A stretch of 64,000 nt of DNA from Ctena decussata. Its lineage: Eukaryota > Mollusca > Bivalvia > Lucinida > Lucinidae. The stretch is taken from assembly GCA_963989385.1 (NCBI GenBank), contig OZ022506.1, positions 11,799,841-11,863,840 of the forward strand, given 5' to 3'. The position numbers and the translations under genes were made by a program. Under the pieces are notes generated by a model. It was not told the DNA's origin. It made no database searches and saw nothing but the letters and a program-made list of their open reading frames with translations. Positions within the stretch are counted from its first letter, which is position 1; the number at the start of each line of letters is the position of its first letter. Shown here in pieces: positions 28,917 through 41,213 of the stretch.

Positions 28917-29443
28917 TTTGGATTTCATATAATTAGTAGATATAACATGTATGCAATAAACTAATTTTTGAATGCACAAATTTATCCTGCCAGTGATATA
29001 TAGACTTCTTCAGTCATTGCTTTACAGATTTAGGTATTTCATTTTGTTTGACTCCATAAACATTCCTTTCATTGCACAAGAATATGCATGCTGGATATTA
29101 TGCAAAATTTAAAATAAGTCATTGTCATATCATTCCACTTAAAACCCCACAAACTTATAACTTCCAAGCTAAACAGAGATAAAAAAATATATGCTTTTGC
29201 AAACTCCTATAGTTTCCAAAAGAAATTTGATTTATCAGTGACCATTTCCTCAATGTCAAATTTATTAGGTTACCCTTGTCATTTTGATAATCATCATCAG
29301 TTCCATCTGAAAGTCAAAATTTTGTGAATGCTACTTTGACATTTTCCTTATTTTTTTTTTTCGCCACAAAACTACCATTAGAAATGCTAAATGAAGTTTA
29401 TATCTGCATCATTGATGTGATTCTAATGATATTCTAATGTAAC

Positions 29444-30314
29444 TACAGGCCAACTTCGATATATTGAATTCCAAGGGAATGGAGAACCCACTTCGAGTTT
29501 TCCGAAGTTCGAGATAAGCAAATTGTGACGTCACCAAAATTTTTGTTCTATACATGTACAATACATGTATCTTAACTTTCATCGAGTCAGTATTTCTACA
29601 AACTTTAACGTGTGCAGCACGAAAGTAGTAAAACTGTTTCTACTGAAAACCGGATTGACATTTTATGACACTAATTATGAGACGATTTGGGACAGCTTAA
29701 AGAATGTTACTAATAGCCCGCATCAAAGAGGGCCCTTCAGTACTGTTCAGTCAATTAAATTTCGAAGGCGCCTAATTGACCGAACTTTCCAATTGAACAC
29801 ACCTGACCTGTGTGGCGAATACGTGGTTCAAGAGGCAAAACCAGCTGATGAACAAAACAATGTCTGCATCGTTTCACGCAATCATTGGATAATTATTGGA
29901 TAATTTGGGATAATTGATTGAACTGCGATCAATTAAAGACAATTGTTCTGTAAATTGTTCTTTTTCATTGTTATTGTTCGATGTTTGTACCAATTTGCTG
30001 AAAGACAAAAATATGCAGGTTTTTCATTACCGCAAAATGTCTACACAAAATGGCCGTCATTTTCTTTCCGTCGTTTCGGCGATCTTTTTCTGAATACAAA
30101 TTTTGACTTCGACACAAACAGTGGTAAAACACATGGAAAGTGTCCGAGGGGAATCAAAAATCACTTCAGCAGTGTTTTTTTTATAAGCGAGTTCGACACA
30201 ACGGAGGTGGAAATGCAATATTATATAGGGGGGAATGTTCGGGAATGGGGGATCACTTCGACACTAGCAGGGTTTTCGAGATAAGCAAGTTTGACACAAC
30301 GAAGTTGGCCTGTA
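29444..30314. mobile_element. Non-autonomous Tc1/mariner-like element, 871 bp
   Basis: TA-flanked ends TACAGGCCAACTTCGATAT and AACGAAGTTGGCCTGTA, with subterminal inverted motifs CGAGATAAGCAA and TTCGACACAACG. It contains open frames of about 112 and 113 codons that show no DDE-like pattern to me, so it is probably non-autonomous. Confidence 0.65.
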
Positions 30315-30647
30315 TCAGGAGAGTAGAATTTCACTTGCCCACTCACATAAGCAAAATTGTATTGAGGGCAAATAAGAGTTTTCGAAAGTTCTTTACTTTC
30401 TCTCCAATTCTAGCATCTAGCAATAAAATCTGGACAGTAAGGGTTAGTGCTGTCCATAGTGATTCACATTCATTCATATTTTCCTACAAGAAACAGAAAA
30501 TATTTCAGTCCCAAAGTTTTCACCTACACAGAGTCTGGTTCATGTGGATGCAAAGGGTACGACAAAACCTGCAAAAAAGCATGTGCGCCCAGCGAAGACT
30601 CAGTGCAGAGTTCTTATCAGTCTTGGCTGTTGGCATGGAAGTAGCTT

Positions 30648-30755
30648 AGAGTCTGAGCTACCCTTCAAGTGCACAGCAAAGACTCTGATCAGACTGGGTG
30701 AATGCCCAGGCTGATCTGAGTCTTTGCGTGGCACACATGCCACTTTGTTGGTTTT
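30648..30755. mobile_element. Partial copy of the GAGCCACGACACGAGAAAAC element
   Basis: Contains CCCAGGCTGATCTGAGTCTT and GCCACTTTGTTGGTTTTATT, matching the right half of the element at 41214-41457. Confidence 0.55.
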
Positions 30756-31146
30756 ATTGTATCCCTGCCCATGTCTCTTATTTTAATTTCATTGTAATTT
30801 TATAAAGTGAAATTACACAGAAGCTTTTATACCATGTTGAATATAGATCTGCTGAAAGTTGTACTTATATTTGATGTTATTATTTCAAATGTGACTTTAT
30901 ACAAACATAAAATGAATGAAACAATTAAAACATAAAAATTATACTGTGTTGTTTCTTTATTTTTTTACCCTATTCCTGTACAATGAATGTCACAACATAA
31001 AACAGGGAGCTTTCATGTCTCCAGAAACTGCAAAAACTCACATCAAATGCATGACATTTTGATGTTTTGACTTGTTGAGTACTTGATGCGTAGCTTGTCT
31101 GACAGGCTCTCAAACCAGGATATATCCGGGTTCAACACGACAATGG

Positions 31147-31342
31147 TTAACTCTTTCAGCTCCACTGACAAAATTAGCAGAATTTGCAAACAGCGTAGAT
31201 CCTGATGAGGTGGCTCATCTAGATCTACACTGTTTTACCCTCTGGTCTTTGAATTCTCAATATGATTCAGCTTGAATGAATCATTTTTGAAATTTTTGCA
31301 GACGTAAAAATGTCGTCTGCTTTTTGGTACTTAAAGGGTTAA
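31147..31342. mobile_element. piggyBac-type MITE, copy 3 (inverted relative to copies 1 and 2)
   Basis: TTAA-bordered: begins TTAACTCTTTCAGCTCC and ends GTACTTAAAGGGTTAA. The central part GATGAGGTGGCTCATCTAG and ACCCTCTGGTCTTTGAATTC is the complement of the order in copy 1; the loop is shortened. Confidence 0.7.
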
Positions 31343-31669
31343 CAGCATCTGAATCAACCCTATCAATTCTGAATGTATGCAGTTACGAACAATGCTCAAG
31401 TTCTAAGGACTAATAAATACAAAGAAAAACAAACAAGTTATTATAAATATGTACATTTTTACTCCTTTTTTTCATAGGCACATATTTATCCAGGATTCTA
31501 TTTATACTCTTAACCAGACCAATCTATATTCAGAACACTATTGCATCTTGGTTAGAAATGCTAAATGATGTAAGGACTCAAAATATGCCAAATATGGATG
31601 AAATTTTCAGTTTTTCAGAGCAACAGATAGGTGGGGTTGCCTCTGTGAGGCAGTTCTAATAAAAACAAA

Positions 31670-31966
31670 ATGAGCCGCAACACCAGAAAACCAACGAAGT
31701 GGTTGTTCGCCCAGGCAGACTCAGATCAGCCTGGGCATCCGCCCAGTCTGAACAGAGTCTTCGCTGTCTGCATGGAAGTATCCTTAGCAACACTTTAAAC
31801 ACTTTTTGTCCAATCTGATCAGAGTCTGCTTAGCGTTTAAAGGGTAGCTAAGGGTACCTCCATGCGGACAGTGAAGACTGAGCAGACTGGGCAGATGCCC
31901 AGGCTGATCTGAGTCTACGCTGGGCGCACAACCACTTTGTTAGTTTTCTTGTGTCGTGGCTCAAAT
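31670..31966. mobile_element. TIR element, GAGCCACGACACGAGAAAAC family
   Basis: Ends ATGAGCCGCAACACCAGAAA and TTTTCTTGTGTCGTGGCTCA; the internal hairpin motif is CAGATCAGCCTGGGCATCCG / GCCCAGGCTGATCTGAGTC. A cleaner copy lies at 41214-41457. Confidence 0.7.
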
Positions 31967-32689
31967 GTTTTCATAGAGAACATGCTGTGGTAAGTCACCT
32001 GAATAACCTTGGCAACAAGGACTGTGTATGACATCCCCAAATTTTTGAATATTTTAAACATAAGGTCTTGTTTCATTCCCCAACCTATTGACTTATCTTG
32101 AGTTCCTCATAAGTGAAATCATGCATTATCAACTGATGTATTTTGAAGAAATTCTACTGACTGTTATGAATATGTTATAAATATACATGCACATGAAATG
32201 TTTTCGAATACTACATACTGCGAAAAATACATGCTCAATTATGACAATAGTAGGAAAAAATTTTAAGGGCCGAAACAGAACATTTTTGTTATTTCTCCAC
32301 AAGTGGGATCTCATTTACCTGCCTCGGCATGGCCATGCAAATGAAATCATGAGAATACCACACTTCTGTGATCAGATAACAGAAATATCCTAAATTTAAG
32401 CCCTGAAAAATTGTATTTGCAGCAGCTAATCTTTGACTAGATTCTACAAGCACTTCATCTCACTGTACAAGCTGTGTCATGAAAAAATTTCTTCTGCCAT
32501 GAAAATGGTAAAGACATTAACCAGCCTCCATAACCTGTTTCATCAGCCAATCCCAAAGAATGGAAAACTGCAAAGAATTATACAAACTGGGCTGATCATA
32601 GATTTCATAGGTTGTATGAAGCATTTTTTTTACATACATAGTCAAAATACATGTATGCCAATATTTTATTCTTGAGGCAAACAGGTTTA

Positions 32690-32945
32690 TGTATAGGGGA
32701 AGCCACTGCTATGCTATTTTCATTTTTATTCCCTTCTCAATGTGGGTCAACTGTTAAAGGAAAGAAATTGCTCCCAAAGGAGTAAATTATTTTAAGAGTA
32801 GATCTAATTTTGGAAGAGCTTTGTCTTCCAGGAAGCAAACAGGGTCCGAGGTTATAAAACTTGAGTATAATCTCAAACTCAAAATAAAGCACACTGATTG
32901 GCTCGGAAGCAGCCAATCAGTGTGCTTTATTTTGAGTTTGAGAAT
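32690..32945. mobile_element. AAAGAATTTGCTCC MITE and adjoining long hairpin
   Basis: 32690-32845 is a MITE copy (GGAAGCAAACAGGG at its right end). 32871-32943 is a perfect stem of about 33 bp with the AATAAAGCACACTGATTGGC arm, preceded by CCGAGGTTATAAAAC as at 35411. Confidence 0.6.
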
Positions 32946-33066
32946 CCTCCCGGCCAGTTCACGAAAGTTGCTCTCTTTTATGCATGATGACAGTAAAACA
33001 TGGAGGCATACCTATACACCTTAACAACTCAAAAGAATGACCCTGACCTTGATTCAACCACAGGTT

Positions 33067-33126
33067 TTTTCAGGAGAAACTCTCCCAGAAAGTATGTGTA
33101 CTTTCTGAGAGAGTTTCTCCTGAAAA
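33067..33126. repeat. Isolated hairpin
   Basis: TTTTCAGGAGAAACTCTC and its exact complement GAGAGTTTCTCCTGAAAA, with a second nested pair AGAAAGTA/TACTTTCT. Not clearly related to other hairpins here. Confidence 0.7.
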
Positions 33127-33329
33127 GAACCCATGCTTGAATCATCGTAACAATACTGTATCAACTTGTATATCACATATCAACATCTAGGCATTGTGAT
33201 GATGACACAGTGAAACAACATAGTTATGGTGACAGGTGTTGCATACAAGTTGATACACATATGACGGCACGAAATCCTTTTGATATGTGCTTGCTGGGCT
33301 ATTTTCATTCCCAAAATTTACTCAGAGGG

Positions 33330-34085
33330 AGCTCAGTGACACACTTCAGACCCTTTTTAACGCATATAGGTACACCATGTTTTGTGCCATTTTTACAAAG
33401 GAAAACTTTTTGTGAATTCCTGTTTGCTTCTCTGGACCACAAAATCTTTTTAAAAAGAGATCTACTGTTAAGGGCACAAATTTGCTTCTACAGGAGCAAT
33501 CTCTGTCCTTTAATTTAAGACTGACCCGCTTGGCAAAGACAGAACAAAAATGAAAGTGGCAGACTTGCCTCTCCAAAATGAGTACACATTCATCTTAATT
33601 AAATAATTTGTTGTGGTAAATCTTCATCTACATATTTCATTAGCACAATATATACAAATTGCAACAAAAATCTGATGAAAAGTGTACAAAAATTTCATAC
33701 ATAACAGACCATAACCTTTTGCAAATATAGACAGTCTATTGCATTGTCTGCATTCATAAAATTCATCATATAAGTTTTTTTCATTCTTACCCTATCAATT
33801 TTTTTTTCCATACATACACTATTCATTTGAACTACACAAGCTATGCCATGCAAAAAAAGCCCTTAAAGAAACCAGATACACTATCCTGTTTTTTCTGCCA
33901 CGTTCACCAAGGGAAACAACTTTGTGACTTCCTGTTGCTTCACGGGACTGCAAAATGGGGGCTACTCTTACAAGAAAGAATTTGCTCCTTTGGGGAGCAA
34001 ATTCTTTCCTGTAAGGAAAGCCCTCAATGCAATGGAAAACCAATTCTTCTTGGTAAAACTTACTTAAGACAAATGAAAAAATAAT
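33330..34085. mobile_element. Two AAAGAATTTGCTCC-family MITEs
   Basis: Copies at 33330-33595 and 33865-34085 share GACTTCCTGTTGCTTC / GTGAATTCCTGTTTGCTTC and the GAATTTGCTCCTTTGGGGAG / CAAATTCTTTCC hairpin. The sequence between them has no visible features. Confidence 0.6.
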
Positions 34086-34496
34086 GCCTTTACGTGTCCC
34101 AATACTGAAGCACAATAGAGAACCTTATGGCATGTGTGAAAAAATAGCCATCAGAGGAGATGGCAAATCCCCCGACCAAAGGCCCCTTCTGCCTTGGTAA
34201 ACAGGATGCACTTCAAAACATATATAAGTAATATAATGTCATTCTACTATGCTTCTGATTGACATTATCTGTTTAACAGATGCATGATTATCTAACACTC
34301 AGACCAAAACAGTATGCCAGACTGCTAAAAAGAGGTAAAATCTCAAACAGCCACCATGTACACAATGTATAGCATATGATACATTCAACATCTCAAAATG
34401 CGTGAAGAACTTCTAAAGTACAAGCCATACAAATCTAATTTTGAGCTCTCTAGTGAGTGAATTTGGACAAAGAATCCAAATCTGGAAAAAAAAAAT

Positions 34497-34526
34497 TTTT
34501 TTTTTTTTGGGGTGGGTGGGGGGGGT

Positions 34527-34559
<33 letters not shown>

Positions 34560-34592
34560 GGGTGGGGTGGGGGGGGGGGGGGGGGGGGGGAG
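34497..34592 (+). repeat. Poly-T then long guanine tract
   Basis: Eleven-plus thymines followed by about 80 bases of almost pure G with sparse T. Glycine- or proline-rich open frames across it are artefacts of the homopolymer. The length is likely unreliable in any assembly. Confidence 0.85.
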
Positions 34593-35275
34593 TTGTCATT
34601 CTTGTTCGCGACACATTGTCATGACCTTGTCTACATATCTGTGAAGTATCATGAAAATATTTCAAAAGGTATTCAAGTTAAAGGGCCGACAGGAAATCAC
34701 ACCTAAAACCATCAAGGGGAAATAACACAAAAAGTAAGAAAGCAAGAGTTGTCATTCTTGTTCACGACACATCATCATGACCTGTTCTAAATATCTGTGA
34801 AGTATCATGAAAATATTTCAGAAGGTATTCAAGTTATAGAGCGGACACGAAACAACACAAAATCACAGCTAAAACCATCAAGGGGAAATAACTCAAAAAG
34901 TAAGAAAGCAAGAGTTGTCATTCTTGTTCGCGACACATCGTCATGACCTGTTCTACATATCTGTAAAGTATCATGAAAATATTTCAAAGGGTATTCAAGT
35001 TACAGAGCGGACACGAATCTGCCAAAAATTCACCAAAGGGAAGATAACTCAAAAAGTACAATAGCAAGAGTTACCATTCTTGTACGCGACACTTTGTCAT
35101 GTCCTGTTCTACATAACTGTGAAGTACCATGAAAATATTCCAAAGGGTATTCAAGATATAGAGCGGACAAGAAAAATGTTTACGGACGGACAGACGGACG
35201 GACGGACGGACGGACGGACGGACGCCAGGCTCACCGCTATATCCCCCGAACCTTTCGGTCGGGGGATAAAAAGAA
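34593..35275 (+). mobile_element. Tandem-core element 1: four units of about 160 bp, (GACG)n, hairpin end
   Basis: Units near 34593, 34747, 34915 and 35067 share AGTTGTCATTCTTGTTCGCG and TATCATGAAAATATTTCA. The array is followed by a (GGAC)n run at 35180-35223 and a terminal hairpin ATCCCCCGAACC / GGTCGGGGGAT at 35240-35267. This is the layout of bivalve pearl and Helentron-associated (HINE) elements. No protein is encoded. Confidence 0.7.
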
Positions 35276-35409
35276 TCAGATCAGCCTTCTCACTCATGCA
35301 GTCTGATCACTCTTCTCTTTCTGCATGTATGATCTATGAATTATGATGGATCTAAAATGTGAAATGTGAAGACTGATCAGTTTGTGCTAATGTTCATTCT
35401 GATTCCAGG

Positions 35410-35647
35410 GCCCGAGGTTATAAAACTTTTTACATGCTCAATCAGCTGAGCATGAAAGTTTACATGCTTATAAGCAGCAAATTACCGATAAGTACAGTTG
35501 TTTTCTTGCTCAGCTGTGCTGAGTATAAAATTTTCTCTGCTTATGAATATGAAAATGCCAATGTAAGTTGGCATTTTCATATTTATCAGCAGAGAAAATT
35601 TCATGCTCAGCTGAGTTGAGCACGAAAAAAATTTTATAACCTCGGGG
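35410..35647. mobile_element. TIR element with CCCGAGGTTATAAAAC ends
   Basis: Ends CCCGAGGTTATAAAACTTTT and AAAATTTTATAACCTCGGGG. Inside, ATGCTCAATCAGCTGAGCAT and AATATGAAAATGCCAA / TTGGCATTTTCATATT form nested hairpins. Its ends recur beside the hairpin at 32848. Confidence 0.7.
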
Positions 35648-36146
35648 CCAGTATTCATTGCATGGACATGGCTTAATGTCCTTTTTCACAGGATGTCACA
35701 AAGACAAAGCGGCAGATTCCTCAAGATCAGAAATAAGAAAAACATTGCTCAGACCAAGTGGACATCGAAAGTTCAAAGTCTCTGTTATTTGTAGGAAGTA
35801 AAGGCATCTTTCCTCACTGCCCAGCACCTACTCAACCGACCTGTCTCTAAGGTTGAACGTCCTAAAACTGTGTACAATAGCAAGGACTTGCCCACAGGTA
35901 TAACAAATCACATACAAATTTAAGACCTACTCACAAACATGAATATGGCCACTTACTCAAAATGATGCAAATCATTCATACATCCTACAAATTAACATAC
36001 ATGAATCAATTAAAACTACCTTTTACCTATAGACAGACTTTCATACATTTCTTTTGATTTGAATGAGTAAAAATACCTCATGACATGAATTCTTATGATA
36101 GTAAATATCATTGCTCTAGTTATCCTTCTAACACTTAATATTTAAT

Positions 36147-37150
36147 GTGAAAGGGTACATTTTCAAAAGGGCAGCAACTCTGCCATTTACATTCTGGCCT
36201 CTTTTCTCAGTTAAGGTTAACTCTTCAAGGAAAGAATTTGCTCCCGTTGGAGCAAATTCTTTCCCTGAAGAAGAGACCCTATTTCAAAAGGCTATGTCAT
36301 CCAGGGAAGCTAATAGAAGTCACACAACTTGTTTCCCTTTGTTAGATTTTATCTAAATTTTCTCGAAGATCTTGATGATCTACTTCATTATGCACCTCAA
36401 ATTTATCGTAATGTGAATTAATCATGCTAGTGTTTGTCCGCCACATTCTCAACTTCAGGAATGCAACCGTTAATGAAAACTGATCTTTTGTCCCTGATTA
36501 AACAACTGGATTCAGATCAACAGAGCACCCTCAAAGGGAGATAATGCAGAGCTCTACATAAGCCATTTTTTATCAAATTATTTCTCAATGAAAACATTGC
36601 TGCATCTTGTCAGAAATATCTTATGTCTTCATGGAGAAAATGGGAAAAGAAAACTTTACCCCACATACAAACGGGCCTGGCTGTTCAAAGCGTCGTTAGT
36701 GTAACAAGCTCGTTATGATGTCAACTCGTTCAGTGTTTTACAACTTTATAATCAAATACACTGATGTTTTCTGTTGAAAAAATGTGAGAAGCTTTTGCAG
36801 TGCAAAAGCTCTCACATTTTTTCAACAAAAAATATTGGCATATTTGAGACATTAACGTTTGAAATTTTAACGAAACGTTAACTAATGACATTGTTTGTTT
36901 TGAACTGGGCCCTGGCTTATATAAAGCTCTATTATTTACTTTACAATGTAATCAGATTTCCAGATTAGATGGGACTTCAAACATGATTTTAGGATAATTT
37001 TCTTATTTCTCACAAAATTATATGTTGTGATCCCTCATTTGGCTCAACCCACTGAATGGCTCCAATGAGGGGTCCCAATATATGGTTTTTGGGGTATAAA
37101 CAGGATTATCTGATAATTTTACTCAAAGCCCACCATTACCTGGAACTCCA
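36147..37150. mobile_element. MITE cluster
   Basis: 36147-36345: AAAGAATTTGCTCC family with a perfect GAATTTGCTCC / GGAGCAAATTC hairpin. 36549-36660: worn CAGAGCTCTACATAAG fragment. 36670-36912: element with GGGCCTGGCT / AACTGGGCCC ends and the hairpin AGAAGCTTTTGCAGTGCAAA at its centre. 36960-37150: another worn CAGAGCTC member. Confidence 0.55.
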
Positions 37151-37380
37151 TGTCCATGTAATTTAAAATTTATTAGGACTATATTCTTCTGGGAATTCAA
37201 ATCTATGACGACCATGGCCCATAATCTTTGGTAATGTTCCAGCGTTTGGTATAACATTCCAAGACAGTGATAACGTCACATTTTTATTAGATCTGGAAAA
37301 AGAGGAAAAGAAAAACATTTTAATGAACAGCATACGCTCGAAGAAATCATATACCTGGTCAGACCCAGCAACAATTCAAA

Positions 37381-37642
37381 GTGAAAAGGTGCATTTTTAG
37401 GTGAAGCAACTCTGCCATTTTCATTTCTGTCTCCATTCTAAAAGACAGGTCAACTCTAAGGGGAAAAATTTCAGTCAATTCTTATATGTAAGACTTTGCT
37501 CCTTAGAAAAAATATTATCTTTGAAGGTAGAAATCTCTTTTGAAGATTTTCGTTACACAGGGAAGCAAATAGGAAGTTATAAAAAGTTGTTTCCCTTTGA
37601 AAAGAATGGCAGAAAACTATATCAATATATCCAGCCACCTTA
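37381..37642. mobile_element. AAAGAATTTGCTCC-family MITE (diverged)
   Basis: Shares GGTGAAGCAACTCTGCCATT at the left and GGGAAGCAAATAGGAAG at the right with the other copies. Confidence 0.5.
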
Positions 37643-37672
37643 ACTGCATTTTCTATACGAGTTGCAATATAG

Positions 37673-37780
37673 AGGATCTTACACGAGTGGTCGTTTCATA
37701 TGAAATTTATGAAACGAGCCTTTGGCGAGTTTCATAAATTTCATATGAAATGACCACGAGCTAAACGAGTGTAAGATCCT
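37673..37780. mobile_element. Palindromic element with AGGATCTTACA ends
   Basis: Arms AGGATCTTACACGAG and GTGTAAGATCCT enclose TCATATGAAATTTATGAAAC and its complement. The flank to 37990 is rich in GACGTTGTC/TGACGTTA motifs, as is the flank of the relative at 24825. Confidence 0.65.
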
Positions 37781-38349
37781 GTTTATCATTATGACTCTTT
37801 AAAATGGGATTTTATCGCCTTCAAAATGAACCTTATTTCAATAAGAAAATGCATTGTTGACACGGACGTTGTCAATGACGTTATGTGTAGGTGCCAAAGT
37901 GTTATTACACGTGTGGTCATACGATTTTTATGACATGACGTTATCCACTGAATAACAGCGACGTCATTTGATAAAGCCAATTATGACACAAGAGGAATCT
38001 GCACTATGAAAAGCAAAGATTATGACAACTTAGAAATTATTGATATTCTGCATCTTTAACTATTCAACCAGAGTAAGGACTCAAACTGGTCTGTGAATCC
38101 ATGTAATATAATTAGAGACAAGATTTTTTCTTTTATGTTCCTCAGGGTACAGAAATGGAATGTACAGACAGCTAAAGCTCTTATCAGAATGCACAGAGGT
38201 GCAGGCTTGTCAGAGCCTTTGCTTGTCACATGCATTTGTGACTAAGCACCCTTTTTATGTGTTGCAGCTAATTTAATACCACAACAGATTTATATGCAGA
38301 ATTACTGAAAACAGTTCCGGTATCTTTAAATATCCTAGTACCCTCAGTC

Positions 38350-39100
38350 TGATTGCCAGATAAAGTGCGACTTGAGTATATTTAGGAGATAACTTCAATT
38401 TTTCATTTTCTTTTTCAGCAGAAACGTATGTTGTGACCCCTCATTAGAACCGTCTAGGAGAGATGGTTTTACTGAGATGTCACAACATACGCTTTTATAC
38501 AGCATTATGGAAAATTATCAGTAAATTATCCCTGTAACCCCTTCTTAACAGCAGCACTGTCTTCTAATCTGAATTCTGGAGTTAACAAACCTTAGTCCAT
38601 GTCCATAATCCCAGAAATAGTATTTGGTGTTCATTCTTCTATAGTCTAGTATAGCATTCTCTCCCCTTCGTATAATCTTGTCCCATATAACTACCTGGTT
38701 TATTTTCTGTGAGAACAAGAATAGACTGATTTAGATATCAGAAATCTCTCTTAGCCCTAATATTCTTAGTGAAAATTTCACTTCTCTCTGAAATCTTAAT
38801 TATATCAAACTCTAGACTCTAATATGGTGTTAGAGAGGCAAGCGAGATCAATAATGTGAATTTCTAACATTTTTGACAAAAGTATAGAACAAGAAAAGCA
38901 GAATCTACAAAATCCTGTTTAACCTGACTGGCTACTTTCAGGGGAAGCAACTCTACCATTTCCCTTGAAGCCTCTCTTCTCAGTGTGGGTCAACTCTTAA
39001 AGGAAAGAATTTACTCCCCTTCCTTTAAGAGTAGACCTAATTTCAAAATGGCATTTCCATCCCCGAAAGGAAACAGGAAGTTTACAAATGGTATCCATAT
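38350..39100. mobile_element. Worn CAGAGCTC MITE and AAAGAATTTGCTCC MITE
   Basis: 38350-38560 keeps the GACCCCTCATTAGAACCGTC motif. 38935-39095 has GGGGAAGCAACTCTACC and AGGAAAGAATTTACTCCCC. The sequence between them shows nothing. Confidence 0.5.
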
Positions 39101-39207
39101 AAATTAAGTTAAAAACTTTTGTTGAAAAACTTTTCAGAGTTAATGCATATTGAAATGCCATTTCTGTTTGCCATTCTGTTTTTTTTATCCTTATCAAACA
39201 GAAAATA

Positions 39208-40765
39208 AAACAAGAGGGCCATGAGGCCCTAAATTGCTAACATGAGTATGGTGGCCATGTAGGCATCAGACCTAGAACGCTTGAATAAATTTTTGTTCCC
39301 TCAGCCCCTGGAGGCTGTGTATGAAATTTGGTTACAATGAGCCCAGTGGCTTGACCTCTTGTACATATTAATTTTCATATACTCATAAAGATGACTGTAT
39401 ATACCAATTTTCAGGTCAATATCTTCAACAGTTTCCATGAAACCATTATGTTCTAGCATTTTCCCATACAAAAAGCACCAGAAAGCAAACTGACCTTGCC
39501 GTACAAAAGGTCAAGGTCAACCCGAGGTCATAATTTGAACAATCTTGGTAGTACTTGCGTACCCGATGCTCATACCAAGTTTCAAGGCCATTGGCCTATT
39601 GGTTCAGGAGAAGAAGATTTTTATAAGTTTTTACCATATATGGGTGTGGCAGCCATGTTGGTCATGTGACTAGGACCGTTTTGACAAATTTTCATTCCCT
39701 GCCCCCTAAAGCCTCTACATGAAATTTGATTAAAACTTGCCCAGTGGCTTTTGGGGAGATGTGTGAAATTGTCAAAATATGAGAGCCCAGGATGAATTCT
39801 CAAAGAATGACCTTGACCTCTTGTACGCATAAATTTTCATGTACTCATTAAGATGGCTGTATATACCAATTTTCAGGTCAAAATCTTCAACAGTTTCCAA
39901 GAAATCTTATGATCTAGCATTTTCCCATATATAAGCACCAGAAAGCAAATTTGACCTTGCCGTACAAAAGGTCAAGGTCAACCCAAGGTCGAACAATCTG
40001 GGTAGTACTTGTGTACCCGATGCTACATACCAAGTTTCAAGGCCATCAGCCTATTGGTTCTGGAGAAGAAGATTTTTAAAGGTTTTTACAATATATATGG
40101 GCATGGTGGCCATGTTGCTCATGTAACTAGGACCGTTTGAACAAATTTTCGTTTCCTTGCCCCCTACAGCCTCTGCATGAAATTTGTTTACAATGGGCCC
40201 AGTGGCTTTTGGGGAGATGTGTGAAATTGTCGCAATATGAGAGACCTGGGTCAAAAGTCAAAGAATGACCTTGACCTTTTGTACGCATAAATTTTTATGT
40301 ACTCATTTAGATGACTGTATATATCAATTTTCAGGTCAAAATCTTCAATAGTTTCCAAGAAATCTTATGTTCTAGATTTTCCCATTTAAAAGCACCAGAA
40401 AGCAAATTTGACCTCGCCATAAAAAAGGTCAAGGTCAACCAAAGGTCATAATTTGAACAATCTTGGTAGTACTCGCTTACCTGATGCTACATACCAAGTT
40501 TCAAGGCCATCGGCCTATTGGTTCTGGAGAAGAAGATTTTTAAAGGTTTTTACCATATATGGGCGTGGCGGCCATGTTGGTCATGTGACCAGGACTGTTT
40601 GAACAACTTTTCTTTCCTAAGTCCCCTAGAGGCTACATATGAAATTTGGTTACAATTGGCCCAGCGGTTTCAGAGGGGAAGTCGTTTGAAATTGTGGACA
40701 GACGGACGATGGAGCCTTACCATCCTATAAGCTCCTCCGGAGCCGCTGACTCAGGTGAGCTAAAA
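39208..40765 (+). mobile_element. Tandem-core element 2: about 455-bp units, ACGG remnant, hairpin end
   Basis: It starts ACAAGAGGGCCATGAGGCCC. Units repeat with TTTTTACCATATATGGG at 39635, 40085 and 40548, plus CAAAAGGTCAAGGTCAACC. It ends GACAGACGGACGATGGAGCC, the hairpin GCTCCTCCGGAGC and AGGTGAGCTAAA, nearly the same end as element 4 at 46147. Confidence 0.7.
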
Positions 40766-41128
40766 AAACAACATTAATGACACTTTTTCTAAATAACAGG
40801 CTGCTTTTGCCCCAATTCCAAGGTGGAGTAGTGCATTCCAAATACTGGTGTGTCAGGTTAGGTTCCTCCTGGGAAGCAAAGAGGGAGATTGAAAGTTGCC
40901 CCTGGGGTCTGTATTCAGTTGTTGGGTTAGCACTAATTGTTTACACTATTTTGTCAGGGCTCCAAAATCCTCACTTATGCATGGTTCTGCCTGGTCAGTA
41001 CAGAGGTAGAACTATGGTACTAAAGGCCCGCTATCCCTGGCAGTTCCCCTCCCCTAGGGTAACCAGAGTTCCAAATTACCGGTGCATAACGAGCCACATC
41101 ATGTGATTTCAAACAATGTCGCACTGGC

Positions 41129-41203
41129 GACAAGCAAAGGCTCTGATCAGACTGCACTCAAAGCAAAGGACTGGGTGCAGTCTGATCAGAGCCTTCACTT
41201 GTC
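41129..41203. repeat. Hairpin
   Basis: GACAAGCAAAGGCTCTGATC and its near-exact complement GATCAGAGCCTTCACTTGTC, loop about 15 nt. Confidence 0.7.
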
Positions 41204-41213
41204 AATCAGACAT

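Noticed and set aside
29565..30284. 112- and 113-codon frames as a mariner transposase
   Set aside because: No D..D/E pattern or helix-turn-helix recognised; the frames are short and in different phases.
34441..34706. Glycine- and proline-rich frames around 34.5 kb
   Set aside because: Produced by the poly-G tract.
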